Shown one piece after another: positions 10,845 through 22,073 of a DNA stretch of 64,000 bases (position 1 is its first letter; every line of letters begins with the position of its first letter). This DNA is from Massospora cicadina. Its lineage: Eukaryota; Entomophthoromycota; Entomophthoromycetes; Entomophthorales; Entomophthoraceae. The DNA is taken from NCBI GenBank assembly GCA_022478985.1, contig JAKSZP010008005.1:120838-184837 (forward strand). Reading direction: 5' to 3'. The notes below the pieces were generated by a model, which did not search any database, was not told where the DNA came from, and saw only the letters and a list, made by a program, of their open reading frames with translations. The position numbers and the translations under genes were made by a program.

Positions 10845-11000
10845 CAGTTCAGGCCAAAATTAAAAATAAGAGGATTCCACTCCTGATTCATCAGCTGGTC
10901 AGGCCAAGCAGGATTAACTTAAGATTTGTCAGCTGGTCAGGCCAGTATTTTTAATAATGTGAACTCAACTCAAGATTTGTCACTGGCCAGGCCAAAATTA
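10845..11000. repeat. Degenerate tandem repeat around GGTCAGGCCA
   Basis: CAGGCCA recurs at about 10849, 10900, 10938 and 10994. Three copies are preceded by a TTGTCAGCTGG/TCAGCTGG-like stretch, and AAAATTAA or GGATTAAC follows. The spacing is irregular (about 40-56 bp). It lies just before the polypurine tract of element II. Confidence 0.55.
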
Positions 11001-11068
11001 ACTAAGACAATTATCAGTGAAGGTTAATTGAGAATCATAGGGCTTATGTTTGAGTCAAGTGGGGGATA

Positions 11069-12247
11069 TGTCAAATTCTGTGGTTGACTCAAAAATAAAC
11101 CCTTTGACAACCTACAGATTGGGCCAATTTTACCATCTAATGCTTGAACTAATACTCTAATTAAAATAGTACAATAACATGGCTTGGGCTGATTATTGCT
11201 ACATGGATTCAATTATATTACTAAAGCTCTTTCCAAATATCCACATGCATTTAAATTAACCTTCTCTGCAACTACTTGGCCAGGTTGATCAACTCAATGT
11301 CAATTTAATTAATTATTCTATTGGCAGCACAGGCCAAATACATTTGCTCAGTTGGGCCAATTATCTCTGCCCCCAACCCTCACAACTAGTCCCAATTATC
11401 AAAACATAATCAATTCATTTATATATGAAATAATTTGGGGATGACCCAAAGTTATGGTTAAAAGTCCCATGGACAATTAAACAAATGAACAATGTTATCA
11501 ATTTTCCACCTAAGGGCGAAATTTTCATGTTGATATGCGTAATCAGCACAATAGCACTTACGTGGACTGCCCAAAAGGGGTTACTTAAGACTATTGCAGA
11601 AGAGGCCTGCTGACGTCCCGATTAGGGGTGCGTCATTTTCTTCAAATGAGGCCAAAATTTCACAGAAGGTGTGTTTCATCAGCAGTATGACGAAACTGAA
11701 ATCCTGAAGATCTTAGGACAACTTTGCATTCTTTTATCACAATTTTTGTACCTGAAATCCTACCAATTTCAAGAGTGTTTTGCCACCAATGAACTTAAGA
11801 AAAGGTTGCAGTCATAGGCTGAGCTGAGTGGCAAACTAGCTGTTGAAATTTTGTGCTGGATGTAGCCAGGAGATGCTTTAGAGGTAAAAATACTGGCACC
11901 TGGCCTAATGACCATTATCAAATAATCTAGTCTTAAATAAAAGCTATTTTATTTTATCTTTGTTTCATTCATATTGAAAGTCACTTTTGGAGAGTGTCAG
12001 CAAGCTGGGATCTCAGGATCCCCAGCTTGCCAATTTGCCCGCCTTGGCTGAAGTTCCCAATTAAAAGGTGAAAATTAAATCCAAAATTGGCCAGAAAGGT
12101 TGGAGCCATTTTTGTATGCCTATTGCATTTTCAAACGGTTCTAAAACTGTAAGCAACTGGCCAAATCAAGGATCCACTGGCCAAATTTCAGCCCAATTTA
12201 CTGTGCAGAATTTAATTAATCAAGCGAGCAATACTCAAATTTTGACA
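11069..12247 (+). repeat. Element II 3' LTR (1179 bp)
   Basis: Starts TGTCAAATTCTGTGG and ends CAAATTTTGACA, directly after a purine-rich tract. It keeps more CpG dinucleotides than the 5' copy at several sites, for example GACGTCCCGATTAGG near 11612. Confidence 0.9.
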
Positions 12248-12815
12248 GCAGGAGTGCCATGTGGTCCTGCAGCTGTAGGATGGGATGCCAGATACTTAAT
12301 TAATATGTTTGAGTGATCTGGGTTTCTTAATTGGAGTGCCCGTGTGAAGTTATATCTAGATGTTCTGGCCCAGTGTGTATCTGGAAGATCTGGGCTAGTC
12401 ACCTGAGCTATCCAGGATCCTAGTATGTGGGTCGCTTGCTCTACATAATTGTTAAGCCCCATGCCTCCATTCCTTCTAGAGTCAAATAGGATTTCAAGGC
12501 GTACAGGGGGGTTGTGGTTGGACCAGAGCCATCATTGTAATAGGGCATGGATTGTGTTGAAGAAGGACGGTGAGAAAGCAATTGCATGGGCCATGAACCA
12601 TATGATTGATAGCATCATAGAGTTGGCTACCATGACCCTTCCTGTTAAACCTGTTTGGTGTCCATGTAAGGATGCAATGCGTTTTGTTATATTGTCTAGA
12701 AGTTGATTTTCCATCATGGAGTTGTCATAGCCTCCTGCTTCTAGCCATACCCCCAAGTGACGAACAGGACTAGCTGTTGGCTTAATGGTGAATGGAAGTT
12801 TCAGTGGGGTTGTTG

Positions 12816-13476
12816 CTAATTTTCGCCTCCTATGCCTGATAAGGAGTCTTGATGTTGTATTAGTTTGTTGGCCCTGGGTAGATGGCGCCCAATGGGTCTG
12901 ATATTTTCCCAGGAGTAAATTTCCGTTTTCTCAGTGTTAAGTGATGCGTTACTTATGTCTGAATAATCTTGAATTATCTTCTCAATTCTGTAAACATCCT
13001 GATTGTTGGATATGCCCACCACACAATCATCAGCGAAGGCCATCATTTTGACTGGTGGTTGGCCCTTGACGTTGATTCCCTTGAGAAGTGTGTTTGCATT
13101 CCAGATTAGAGGATCTAAGCTAAAATTGTAGAGTAAAGGGCTTAAGGGGTCTCCTTGTTTGAGTTCTCTCTGTGGGATGACTGGGTTGGTTAAGAAGCCT
13201 GCTCCCCACACAGCCATGGTAGCAGACTATGTGAAAAACATCACCCAGTCTATGAATCTATTTGGGAGCTTTATTTTTAAAACAGGTCCTAAGATAGGTC
13301 CAGTTCACCCTGTCATATGCCTTTTGTTGGTCTAAAAAGACAAGTGCTCCAGAGGTTTTAGATTGGCAGACATTTGCAATTGTGTGGATGTTATCCCATA
13401 TAGATCTTCTTAGAACAAATCCATATTGTGATGGGGATATCGCGTCAGTTGCAATTTCTTCTAGTCGTTTGGCCAT
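12816..13476 (-). pseudogene. LINE A reverse transcriptase
   Basis: The minus-strand pieces 13476-13258 and 13217-12816 contain RT motifs. Motif A region is ALVFLDQQKAYDRVNW, motif B is LKQGDPLSPLLYNFSLDPL, and motif C is MMAFADDCVVG with FADD at 13026-13037. These nearly copy LINE B. The pieces are in different frames and the connecting sequence has stops, so the enzyme is dead although the catalytic Asp pair survives. The RT tail continues to about 12250 before the element II insertion. Confidence 0.8.
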
Positions 13477-13613
13477 AATCTTTGTGAAAATTTTTGTATC
13501 TGTGTTGGTTAGGAAAATTGGGCGCCAGTTGGAAAGGTCTAGTCTGTCTCCTTTTTTGAAGAAAGTGAAAGTTTAGGCTTCTTTACCTCCAGGTAGGAGG
13601 CATGTTTCCATGA

Positions 13614-14990
13614 TCACTTATTCATTGAAGCTAGAAGAAAGTTAGAGATGTTAGAAAAGTATTCAATGTAAAATTCATAGGGAATCCCATCAGGTCCAGG
13701 GCATTTCCCTCTTGGTGCACCATTTACTACTTCCCATAACTCCTCACATGATATTAAGTTGATTAAGTTGTTATTTTGGGCTGTGGTGTCAATATTTGCA
13801 CTTCTAAGGAATTTTTCAATTTTTTCTAGTTCAACTGGCTCGGGTTTTACAATTTCATATAAGACCTGTGCACTTTGGTAGCGACTTCTTTGGGTGTTTC
13901 CACTATGGATTTGTCTGATTGATGGACCTGTGTGCAAGCTATCATATTTTTCTGGGCGTGGAATTGGCGGAAAAAGTAGCTCGAGCAAGTTTCTCTATCT
14001 CTTATGTTTTTACCTTTATATTGAACTCCAACTTGGTGTTGGTGTTCAAGGATCAGGGTGTTTAACCAAGAAGAAACCTCCACCCATTTGTGACCCCATC
14101 CAGGGCTGTACCCCATGATGGGACGTTGTTTTCTAGGTGGGTAATTTCTGCCAAGGTATGCTTGATAATGGCTGAAGCTGACCTGTTTCTTCTAAATGAT
14201 GTATGTTTGATTTTTGTTGGGTTGTTGATTTTTTAAAGCTTTTCCAGGTGTTTAGTGGGTCTGAGCAAAAATGTGTTCGAAAATCCAAGCTTGAGGATAT
14301 TTCCTCCATACAGGATTGAAATTCTGAGTTGGCTAAAATTTCTGAGCGTATTCTGCACCATCTGGGTGCTTGGGTACTTAGTTCCGCCGGTTTGTAGGAT
14401 ACTAAGACAAGCTGATGGTCAGAAAATTCGATTTTTTGTAGTTTTAAATTTTTGAATTTGGTGCGTAAAATTATTGGAGCAAGTATTAGATCTATCCTTG
14501 ACATAGAGACCAGTGTACCATTGTGTACATGTGGGCGTTTCATGTTTTATAGCAAGGGTAGCCTTTTTGGTAGTGGATCAAATAGTCCCAGGGTGGCCTT
14601 TAGTACGTGGAGTTCCACTTGCCCTTGTGGTATCTCTGTTGTGTATGGCCATTGGTCCATATCTGGGTTAATCCAGCAGTTCATGTATCCCATGATGAAA
14701 TTACTTGCTGGTAGATTTGTATTTGGCTGTTAAAAATTCTCCTTGGTCATGTGCACCATTTGGGCATACACACTGGCTATTGTGTGCACTTCAGTGTGCC
14801 ATGAGAAGGTTACGGCAAGTATGCAGCTGTCCAGGAACAAATTTTTATTGATAAATTTAAAGTTTTGGTTTTCACATACTATCACCCCACAGTGTTGCGA
14901 CCAAAACAATATTGTTGGGAGGAGATTTTTTACCCATGCCTCCTCCTCTTTTTGTGAACAGTGGGTTTCCTGCACCGCCAGGATATCCAC
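13614..14990 (-). pseudogene. LINE A APE-type endonuclease and linker to RT
   Basis: The 14990-14730 piece starts MDILAVQETHCSQKEEEAW, with the Glu of the metal-binding AVQE motif. The 14543-14133 piece has SRIDLILAP and EFSDHQLVLVSY, the conserved terminal SDH motif of APE-like nucleases. The 13988-13614 piece is the linker before RT, with GKCPGPDGIPYEFYIEYF. The enzyme class nicks target DNA for target-primed reverse transcription. Frameshifts between the pieces make this copy inactive. Confidence 0.75.
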
Positions 14991-15420
14991 AGGTGGGTTT
15001 CATAGATGACTCAACTTCATGGCCCAGGACATTAAGGTCTTGAGTCCCGCTATGTTCAGCATCCCTATCTCTACTGAGACGCCCAATGCGCCTCAGGAGC
15101 AGTTAGCAGGGCCCCAGCCCTACTCCCTCGCTCACATTGCTCTCCAATCCACCTCTTCTGCGGAGAGCATAGCCATGAGTAGGAGTTGGGGTGTAATATG
15201 CCCTTTTGTCACCGCTGTTTTTGCTCCTCTCTTGGCTTTGCTTGGTTTCAATTTATCATTGTGGTGCACTTGTGTGCTTTTATTGGCCGCATTATTTTCT
15301 TGTGCATTCTATTGTTGATTTTCCTTCCCAGTTGGGTTAAATTCTGCAGTTTTAGGGGGTGCGCTGAACCTCAGTTTTGCTGTATTCATTGCAAATCAGG
15401 TTCCGCCAAATTCAATCTGG

Positions 15421-15894
15421 TCAGATTGGGTGTTTAGTTTTCCATGGGATTTGATTAGTTTTTTGACTCAAATTCATCCATGTCTTCCTGGATCTGTTCC
15501 GGTGATATGGATGATTCCGCTGAGGCCTTTGCCTTGTCTGCGGCCATCTTGCGAGCTTGTTTGGCCAATTTTCATTTTTTGGGGAAATTGGGTCAATTAT
15601 TTTATATTGACCATGTTCTACCCAGTTGAAAGCTTGTGTTGTATCTGTGATTTTGGCGTACTCTGAGTCATCTTCACCCATTTCCTCCTCACAGAATTCC
15701 ACTTCTCTCAGGCCTTCTTTTATGGGGCAAGCGTGAATCTTGTGCTCAAAGGCCTGGCAGTGGTTGCATATGGGGTGCGCTTTCCACTGTTGCATGGAAC
15801 AGCTGGGATTTTTTCCCATCAATGAAAAGATCTGAGTACTCCCCCAATAATTCTTAAACCTGGCGCTGTTGTTCCCCAGTGAGCTCCTTTCCAC
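15421..15894 (-). pseudogene. LINE A ORF1, C-terminal half
   Basis: The 157-residue frame holds a CCHC zinc knuckle CNHCQAFEHKIHAC (C-x2-C-x4-H-x4-C) followed by PIKEG, as in LINE B (CTHCDTFSHKAHAC, PIKEG). A basic Arg/Gln-rich tail follows. The N-terminal part, including the RRM-like region, is missing because the copy breaks off at about 15900. Confidence 0.7.
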
Positions 15895-15981
15895 TACAAG
15901 TTTTGACTAGAGCCACTGACGGGGGTGTCTCCAACCCAAAATCTCTCATACTTCCAAAGCTATGGAAATCATTGATAACCT

Positions 15982-16284
15982 CTAATAGTAGAAGGCGAAC
16001 TTAATTGGTGGGACTATCAGGGCCACTACACTAGGTTTGTCAGTAAGGGTAGCCGCAAACACAGATATGGATTTGGCATAGGCAGGATCTAAAAATCCCG
16101 GACAGGTTAGGACATCTTTGAAATGTGGGTTATATAGACCCCAGATCTCTAGCATGTATCCAGAGGGGATGTTGACATGATCCTGGATGTTGACAATAAC
16201 TTGATACTTCAGAGGTATAGTGGTCAGTTTAGGTAGATAGATTGGCATACCTTCATGGCCATCAACTGCAGAAGGGGGAACCAT
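15982..16284 (-). pseudogene. Element I dUTPase-like segment
   Basis: A 100-residue minus-strand frame resembles dUTP pyrophosphatase in order and spacing. EGMPIYLP sits where DAGxDL occurs, followed by a hydrophobic strand (YQVIVNI), then IPSGYMLEIWG in place of the IPxGxxxxIxPRSG motif, and LTCPGFLDPAYAKSISVF matching GxIDxxYxGxIxV (motif 3). IVPPIKFAFYY sits in the place of KGxRIAQ. Known dUTPases hydrolyse dUTP and keep uracil out of DNA. The usual catalytic residues of motifs 1-2 are largely changed, so it is probably dead or not an enzyme. It lies between gag and the point where LINE A cuts pol. The assignment is by eye only. Confidence 0.45.
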
Positions 16285-16349
16285 AAGAAAGAGCCCCTCA
16301 CGTGATATGAGAGTTGATCAATTTAGCTCTCACTCTCTAATAGAAAAGT

Positions 16350-19345
16350 TCAATCCTTGACCTCCGTTTTGGGTTTACACAAGGTCTCAAAAATTATCAA
16401 AATCTTATGTTCTAGCAGGGATAGAAAACCTTTATTGTAATGTACTATTGCGGAGTAGGCTTGAAGAAACTTTCTAAGAAGTTTATAGCTTGGGTTATCT
16501 AGTGCATTATGGGGTTTCACGGTAAGCTTCCCAAAAGGACAGGTAAGGAAGAATAGGCCCCTATGGACAGTGTACACTGCAATCCAGCTGTGCTGTATTC
16601 TATGTAGTGCGGCAAGTCCAGAACAATCTTGATGCGTTTCATCAGTTTATATAGAATGTCATTCTTGGGAGATCTACTGTTGACGATGGTGTGTAATAGT
16701 ATTTTATGAACTCAAACAGCAACATGGGTAACCAAACTTCCTAACTGTGGAGGTAGCATGAGAAACATAGGAGATTTATCAGAAGAAGAGTAAGTAGTAT
16801 AAGTTTATTATTGACCTTATAAAAACTTCTCCAGATATGACAGATCCAGGTTTGTTCGATGTCTTGGATGATTCTTGAGGCGAGATAGGGTTGTCATCAT
16901 GAAGTGCCTCGTCCTTCATACTGACTATTCATTTCCCACAACCTCAGCAAGTCAATTCCAGCATGTAAAAACGCTGTGATAGAAGCCAATGCAGTAAGTG
17001 TATCAGATATTGAAATTCTTCTGGTTTTTGACAACATGGATTCAAGGATGGGCTAGAGGAGACAGAGGCGATGACCTTAGAATGTAAGGTCAATACAGGT
17101 ATTTAATCAAGCGCTTCCTTAATTTCCTGAATGTAAGTAAAACTATTCTTCTGCCTGATCATGTGCATCTGATCCCCATGATAAGACAATGCGGAAATGA
17201 CAGTAGTTATGGTTGGTCCAAGGTAATGAAGTTCATGGTTACCAAGGGCTGCGCTTGGGTGTTGAAATGGCTGGCAAACTCCACAAGGCTCTCTACTTTG
17301 TTCAGAAAAATACCTATGAACAATTGTTTTTTTGGCCAAGGCTTGGTTGCTGTAAAATCCTTGGACTAAGGTGGTATGTACCTGTTCCATGTATGGCATT
17401 CATAATATGTGGAGTCATAATCTCCTGTGGTGCTATTCAGGCAAAAGTGGATATGCTTCACTTTCTTCTGGTCAGTAGATTCTTTCATGGAACTCTCATA
17501 TGCATACATGGAAAAGGCAATACTTTCCTAGCTGTGGGAAGACCTCTCCAAAATAGGCTTAAAATTAGTTACAAGAGGATTAGAAAGGGTATTGACATCA
17601 GGTATTGGTGCAGACTCAGAATTTTGGTTTCACATAGTCATGGGGAGCCTACTGATTCAACTATCAACTTAGCCCCTTGAGGTCCTCTTGTATATAATTC
17701 CATAATCAGTTTATGTGGAAATGGAAGCCTTGTGAGCAACTTGTTCTTTAAGTGCTTGTCAGTGTGTTGAAGAAGCTGGCTTTCTAATTTTCAAGCGGGT
17801 GTTGAACCTTGGTAGGTTTGCTCAGGCTGAGAGAGATGAGACTATTGGTGAGCTTGGTGAAGGCGCTAAGATTATTCATTTAATATGATAAGGACTCAAT
17901 ATAGACCCTAGGTCAATAGAGACTCCATCTACTCAGAGCTTGCACCCTTGTGTAATGTTCAAGAAACTCCCAGTTACCAATTGCCATCTTTCCTTCAGTT
18001 TAAGACTAATCTTTTTGACGCCAAGAGAATGTCCAGCGCAAGGTTGTATCCCAAGATAATTGTTAGTGCTCGTGCAACTAAGCAATTAAACCTCTAAAAA
18101 TGGATATACCCCACGTTGCGCTACTGACAATAAACCCACCTATTTGCATAAGTATCTTACTTTATTCTAATTTAAACTAATGATGAAGTTAGGTTTATTT
18201 AATAATGTGACTAACAAAGGAACTTTATGATGCCTTGGGCTACTAAGTAGTATGTAGGTTACTTCAGAGACCCCAAAGGCGATGAGACCAGATTGGCTTT
18301 TGTACCTCAGCCAAGTGTGACATTAGAGTCACTAAAGCAATGCTAAGATTTAACAAGTGCATTTAAAGTAGGAGATATTCCTTTAGATAAGTAAATAAAC
18401 TAGATCACCATTAAAATGAGGCAACTCTCTTTAAACATGTGGTTGGTTTTGATGCAACGTTTGGAAACTTGGGTTATTTCGTGCATTACACCTTGGGCCA
18501 CATTACAGATCTGATCCCATGAGGCGTTGGTGGCTGCCAAAATGTCCTTTTTCCAGAGTCATCATGGTCTCCAGAACTAGGCACTGCGGGATCAGAGGGC
18601 CCCTGAGGCCCATGAGGATCTTCAGGCTCTTCACCCCCAGAGGTGAAGTCATGAGAGGCCAGTTCCTGGTAGTGCTGCTGAAGAGTCTGCACCAGGTCCT
18701 CAATTTGGTTATGGCGTTAATTATAGGAAGCCTCAAGGAGTTGTACATTCCAACGAAGCTGGTACTTGAGGTATCCCAAAGCTCTGCTATCCAACACTGA
18801 AAGTTGATTTTAAGCTTCATTGATTAATCGTCAGTTATCAAAAATGACTTTGTGATTATCATGGACAAAGGAGGAGGCCGCATTATAGAAATTGACAATG
18901 TGGGAGTGTAAGGTTTGTTTAAGCCCTAGTTGTTGGGAGAATTTGTGATGGTGCAACATGACTATATGTAAGAGGTGGTGGATGGCAGGATGAACGAAAT
19001 TTTAGAGGTTTCTCAGTTCCCAAATTCAATTCTCCAGCTGGTAGTTGGGCCAAGGTATATAGATTGCACATAGCAGAGGGCACCAAAGAAGCATGGGAGT
19101 GACTGAAGCGGACTCACACAGATTAGTTGCCATTTAGTAAACTATTGGATAATTTTGTCAAGGTTCTCATATTGTAGTTTGTCTTGATCACCATCAATGT
19201 AAGGTATATTAAACTGGAATGTGGACCAAAACTCCAAGTTATCAATCTGAATGGATGGTACTTCATATTGTAAGGGACTAATCCACTTTGTGATGCTTAT
19301 CAACCAATCAGCAGGCTGATTTTCTTGACTGTTATTAGTATACAT
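16350..19345 (-). pseudogene. Element I gag region, heavily broken
   Basis: This is the 5' internal part of element I on the minus strand. The first frame after the primer site (19345-19142, MYTNNSQENQPADWLISITK) is a plausible gag N-terminus. The 18820-18486 pieces include an acidic Gly/Pro-rich linker (GGEEPEDPHGPQGPSDP). Pieces at 17399-17103 and 16577-16350 have no recognisable motif. No zinc knuckle was found. The assignment as gag rests on position between LTR/primer site and pol. A 155-codon plus-strand frame at 17213-17680 is antisense to it. Confidence 0.45.
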
Positions 19346-19381
19346 TATTTATAAGAGATGTTTTCACTTGGACAGCTCGGA

Positions 19382-19400
19382 CCCCCTGTAGTGAGCACCA
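19382..19400 (-). other. Element I primer binding site
   Basis: On the minus strand the sequence TGGTGCTCACTACAGGGGG lies about ten bases inside the right LTR as drawn, or four bases if the LTR is extended to 19405. TGG would pair with a tRNA CCA end. The first eleven bases equal those of element II's site (TGGTGCTCACT). Confidence 0.6.
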
Positions 19401-19410
19401 CTTTTCTTAG

Positions 19411-19875
19411 TGTAACAATTCGCTTGACTGAAACCATGGTTCAAAAGTGGGATCAGAGATATAAACTAGTGGAGGTTTAAATAAAAGAAAAGATGGGACG
19501 AAAGTAGACTAATTCACTGAGTTATAAAGTGTAAATATATATAGGGCATGTGGGGATGTGGCAACTCAGGGACCTTTGTGTCCCTGTATGATCAGGATCT
19601 TTAACTGCCTTCTGGATTGGCTGCCTAATTGAGATCCTCATTGTTATGCATCGTCCTCATGATTGCAGTGGTTGGGGATGAACCTCTCAAGATTTGGGAA
19701 GCGGGGATATGAATCCATAAGACATCTCCATCAATTCTCATGCGCATGATGATTCTTTATTAAATCTTGTATCAGTTACTTCATGGTAAGGTTTCATTCA
19801 TGGTGGCTCAAGAGTTGACCTACTGAGGCTAAATTCAGGAGTAGGGATTTGACTCGCTCATCTCAAATCATGACA
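19411..19875 (-). repeat. Element I, right LTR (5' LTR)
   Basis: This is homologous to 5080-5547. Shared blocks include GGTTTC near the promoter-distal end and CTCATCTCAAATC-TGACA at the outer edge. It is followed by AGGCT (19876-19880), matching AGGCT before the left LTR. The divergence from its partner is large, so the insertion is old. Confidence 0.75.
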
Positions 19876-19880
19876 AGGCT

Positions 19881-22063
19881 TTTATGAGGTAAGAATTATC
19901 CCCTTTTAGTTGAGCGTATCTCAACACCCTTTTTTATGTTTATTTTCTTTAAAAGCTATTTTGATTTTACCATGAATCCCATTACCCCAAATACTAATTT
20001 TACATCTCCTTACTATACATTTTCTAAGGTTTAAAGACAAATGTCAATATTCACATAATTGTTCAAACACTGAAACTATGATAGATGATTGCATCTTGTA
20101 TTTGAACTTACATAAAACGTTTGTGTTTATATTAAGGAGAAGCAATCATGGTGTGCCCCATCATTTCTTTGCATCCCCATTATTCTAGTTACTTCATGAA
20201 TCCCTGTTAAATTTTGGGTCTGTTGCTGATCATTTCCAGAAATTAACTGCAAAGGTTTGTTTATGTGCACAATTCACGTTGCTTGATAGTATTAGATAAA
20301 TAGGTGAAAGTATTATGAAGACTATTATCTGTAGTTGAATAAATAAACCGAGTTAATTTGTATTCAACTCTAAACTTGTAATGATCTACAAAATACTGAT
20401 TATGTTGGCAATATAGGACTTCTTCCCTATCCCAGCTGAACTTAATACAATCTCAGATTAAGAGGAACCCACACTTAGTTCCCGTCACGCTGAGTCAGCA
20501 AAGATCTGCTGTATAAGGTCTGCTTCTCTTCTAAAGATATCTTATCCTTACTCTTATCCACACAAAAGAGACAAAATTTATTGTGCTATAACAATAATTA
20601 ACTGAAGATGAATAGAATTTAATAATGCTATTTGTGTTAGGAGAGTGTATGTAAGGCTCAAGTTACAGTAGAGGTGGGGAGTGAGGGCCCAACTTCTTCC
20701 TGCTATGAAACCCACCTCTGATATAAGGTTAGCAAAGTACCACCCATAAGGACAGTGCACAGAAATCTTCAAGAAAGGTGGTCACACATTTGGCTCAATC
20801 AGATCTGATAGAGGTTGGCAAAAAAGCTAAATATGTGCACATAAAATAAACAATTGGGTTTTTTTAAATAAACTAGATGACCAACAAGGAAAGTTGGTCT
20901 TGCAAAAACATACTTAACCACTGGGGGGCTTTCAATTGGCGGAAGTGGTTCTGAGCCTAGGCAAACCAATAGGCGCATGCTACTATCAGCCAGGGTCCTG
21001 TAACTCGAGATTGTCTGAACTTTAATTATAGATTCCAAATTAGCTCGTCCCAACTTCAAAATTTTTAAAAATGGAACAGGAAAAAAACCCTGTTCCTCAA
21101 ATTACTGTTATAAACTGTCAGAATTGACGATGTAGCTGGTGCGTTTTAAAGCCCCAGCTGTAATGCCAGGCTGAGCATCACGCAAATATCAAGGACCAAC
21201 CTAGGCATACCTTTCTTGTACCCAGAGTTGGTCCAGGGTATGTTCTAAGTCAGGAAGGCCTTGTAACATGATTTTTTGGCCTCCTGACGACCAGCCTTGT
21301 CCTTGCAATAAGTCCCCTCAATTATGTCATGTGGCCATGACAGTTTGCAGACTTAAAAATCTGCTTTTATTATTATAAAATGATAGGGAATTTGTAGAAG
21401 AATTCAGCGCCCAACTCCTCAGTTGGCGCCTCAGCCATGAAACAGCAGCTGTTGCCATTCAATTTCCCTGCAATTTCTCTTCCAGCGATGGCCTTCTCCA
21501 TCAGGCTAAGGATTCCTACGTTGGACATCCCATAGACCTGATAATGGAAAAGTCCAGAAAACATGTCCCTAACTTTCTGCTCAATCACAGTGAACCAACC
21601 ACATTTGGCTAGTGACCTGCTTAGGTAATGGAACTCTTTACCCATTATAGCGGGTCACAAACCAACTGATTTATTTGCTAGTTACAGATTGCATCACTTG
21701 CCTCACAACTGCTGATTAAATTCCCAATCAGTTGGTGATGAAACTTGACTGATACCAATCAATGCACCTAATAGCTAATCAACAATCAACTATCAAATGC
21801 CTTGATTTTGTTGGCAACTATTCCAATGAGATCTTAAGCATTTGCACGGGTTGATCCCTGATAAATATGGACCTGGAAAATTACCTAAAAATATGCAGAC
21901 ATCATAAAGCCAAAATCAAGATCAGTTAATATTCAATTTATTCGCTAGTGGGACTTATCACCTAGAAAACCAGCAGATAGCCTAGGAATCTGAAAAGTGG
22001 GCAAAAATCCCAACACTCCCTCTCTTTCCTCCTTAGCAAAAATTTAGGGAATATCCTGCAGCA
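19881..22063. other. AT-rich interval between element I and X3
   Basis: No gene is supported. A 90-codon minus-strand frame at 21645-21373 (MGKEFHYLSRSLAKCGWF) has no recognisable motif and no partner exon. A small inverted-repeat-bounded sequence lies at 21112-21346. Otherwise the DNA looks unique and noncoding. Confidence 0.45.
21112..21346. mobile_element. Possible MITE-like element, 235 bp
   Basis: AAACTGTCA at 21112-21120 is the exact reverse complement of TGACAGTTT at 21338-21346. Inside, GGACCAAC and GTTGGTCC form a second inverted pair. No convincing target duplication flanks it and no second copy was seen in the window, so the call is tentative. Confidence 0.25.
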
Positions 22064-22073
22064 TGAAAATGTA

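Larger units (their letters stand above)
10309..11068. other. Element II internal noncoding region
   Basis: These 760 bp have no open frame of note. The middle is extremely AT-rich, with an A-rich block at 10640-10790 and (TA)n near 10719-10735. The right third holds about four degenerate copies of a 50-60-bp unit built around GGTCAGGCCA / CAGGCCAAAATTAA (about 10845-11000). Confidence 0.7.
9127..12247 (+). mobile_element. Element II: coding-free LTR element inside LINE A
   Basis: Two long direct repeats (9127-10308 and 11069-12247), each TGTCAAA...TTTGACA, enclose only 760 bp. The inner edge of the left repeat is followed after two bases by TGGTGCTCACTC, a tRNA-type primer site, and the right repeat is preceded by a purine tract (AAGTGGGGGATA). 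So it is a plus-strand LTR element. No gag or pol frame exists, so it must have used another element's proteins. It interrupts the LINE A ORF2 reading. Flanking 5-mers (AAAGT/GCAGG) do not match, so the TSD has decayed or was absent. Confidence 0.88.
12248..15900 (-). mobile_element. LINE A, 5' part (RT, endonuclease, partial ORF1)
   Basis: This minus-strand sequence continues the LINE interrupted by element II. It holds RT, APE endonuclease and the C-terminal half of ORF1 in the same order as LINE B. It ends at about 15900 inside ORF1, so the copy is 5'-truncated. Element I gag-side sequence resumes at about 15905. No TSD could be found by eye. Confidence 0.75.

Noticed and set aside
17213..17680. 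A 155-codon plus-strand frame
   Set aside because: It lies antisense to the gag side of element I, has no recognisable motif, and overlaps minus-strand pieces that fit the element's layout.
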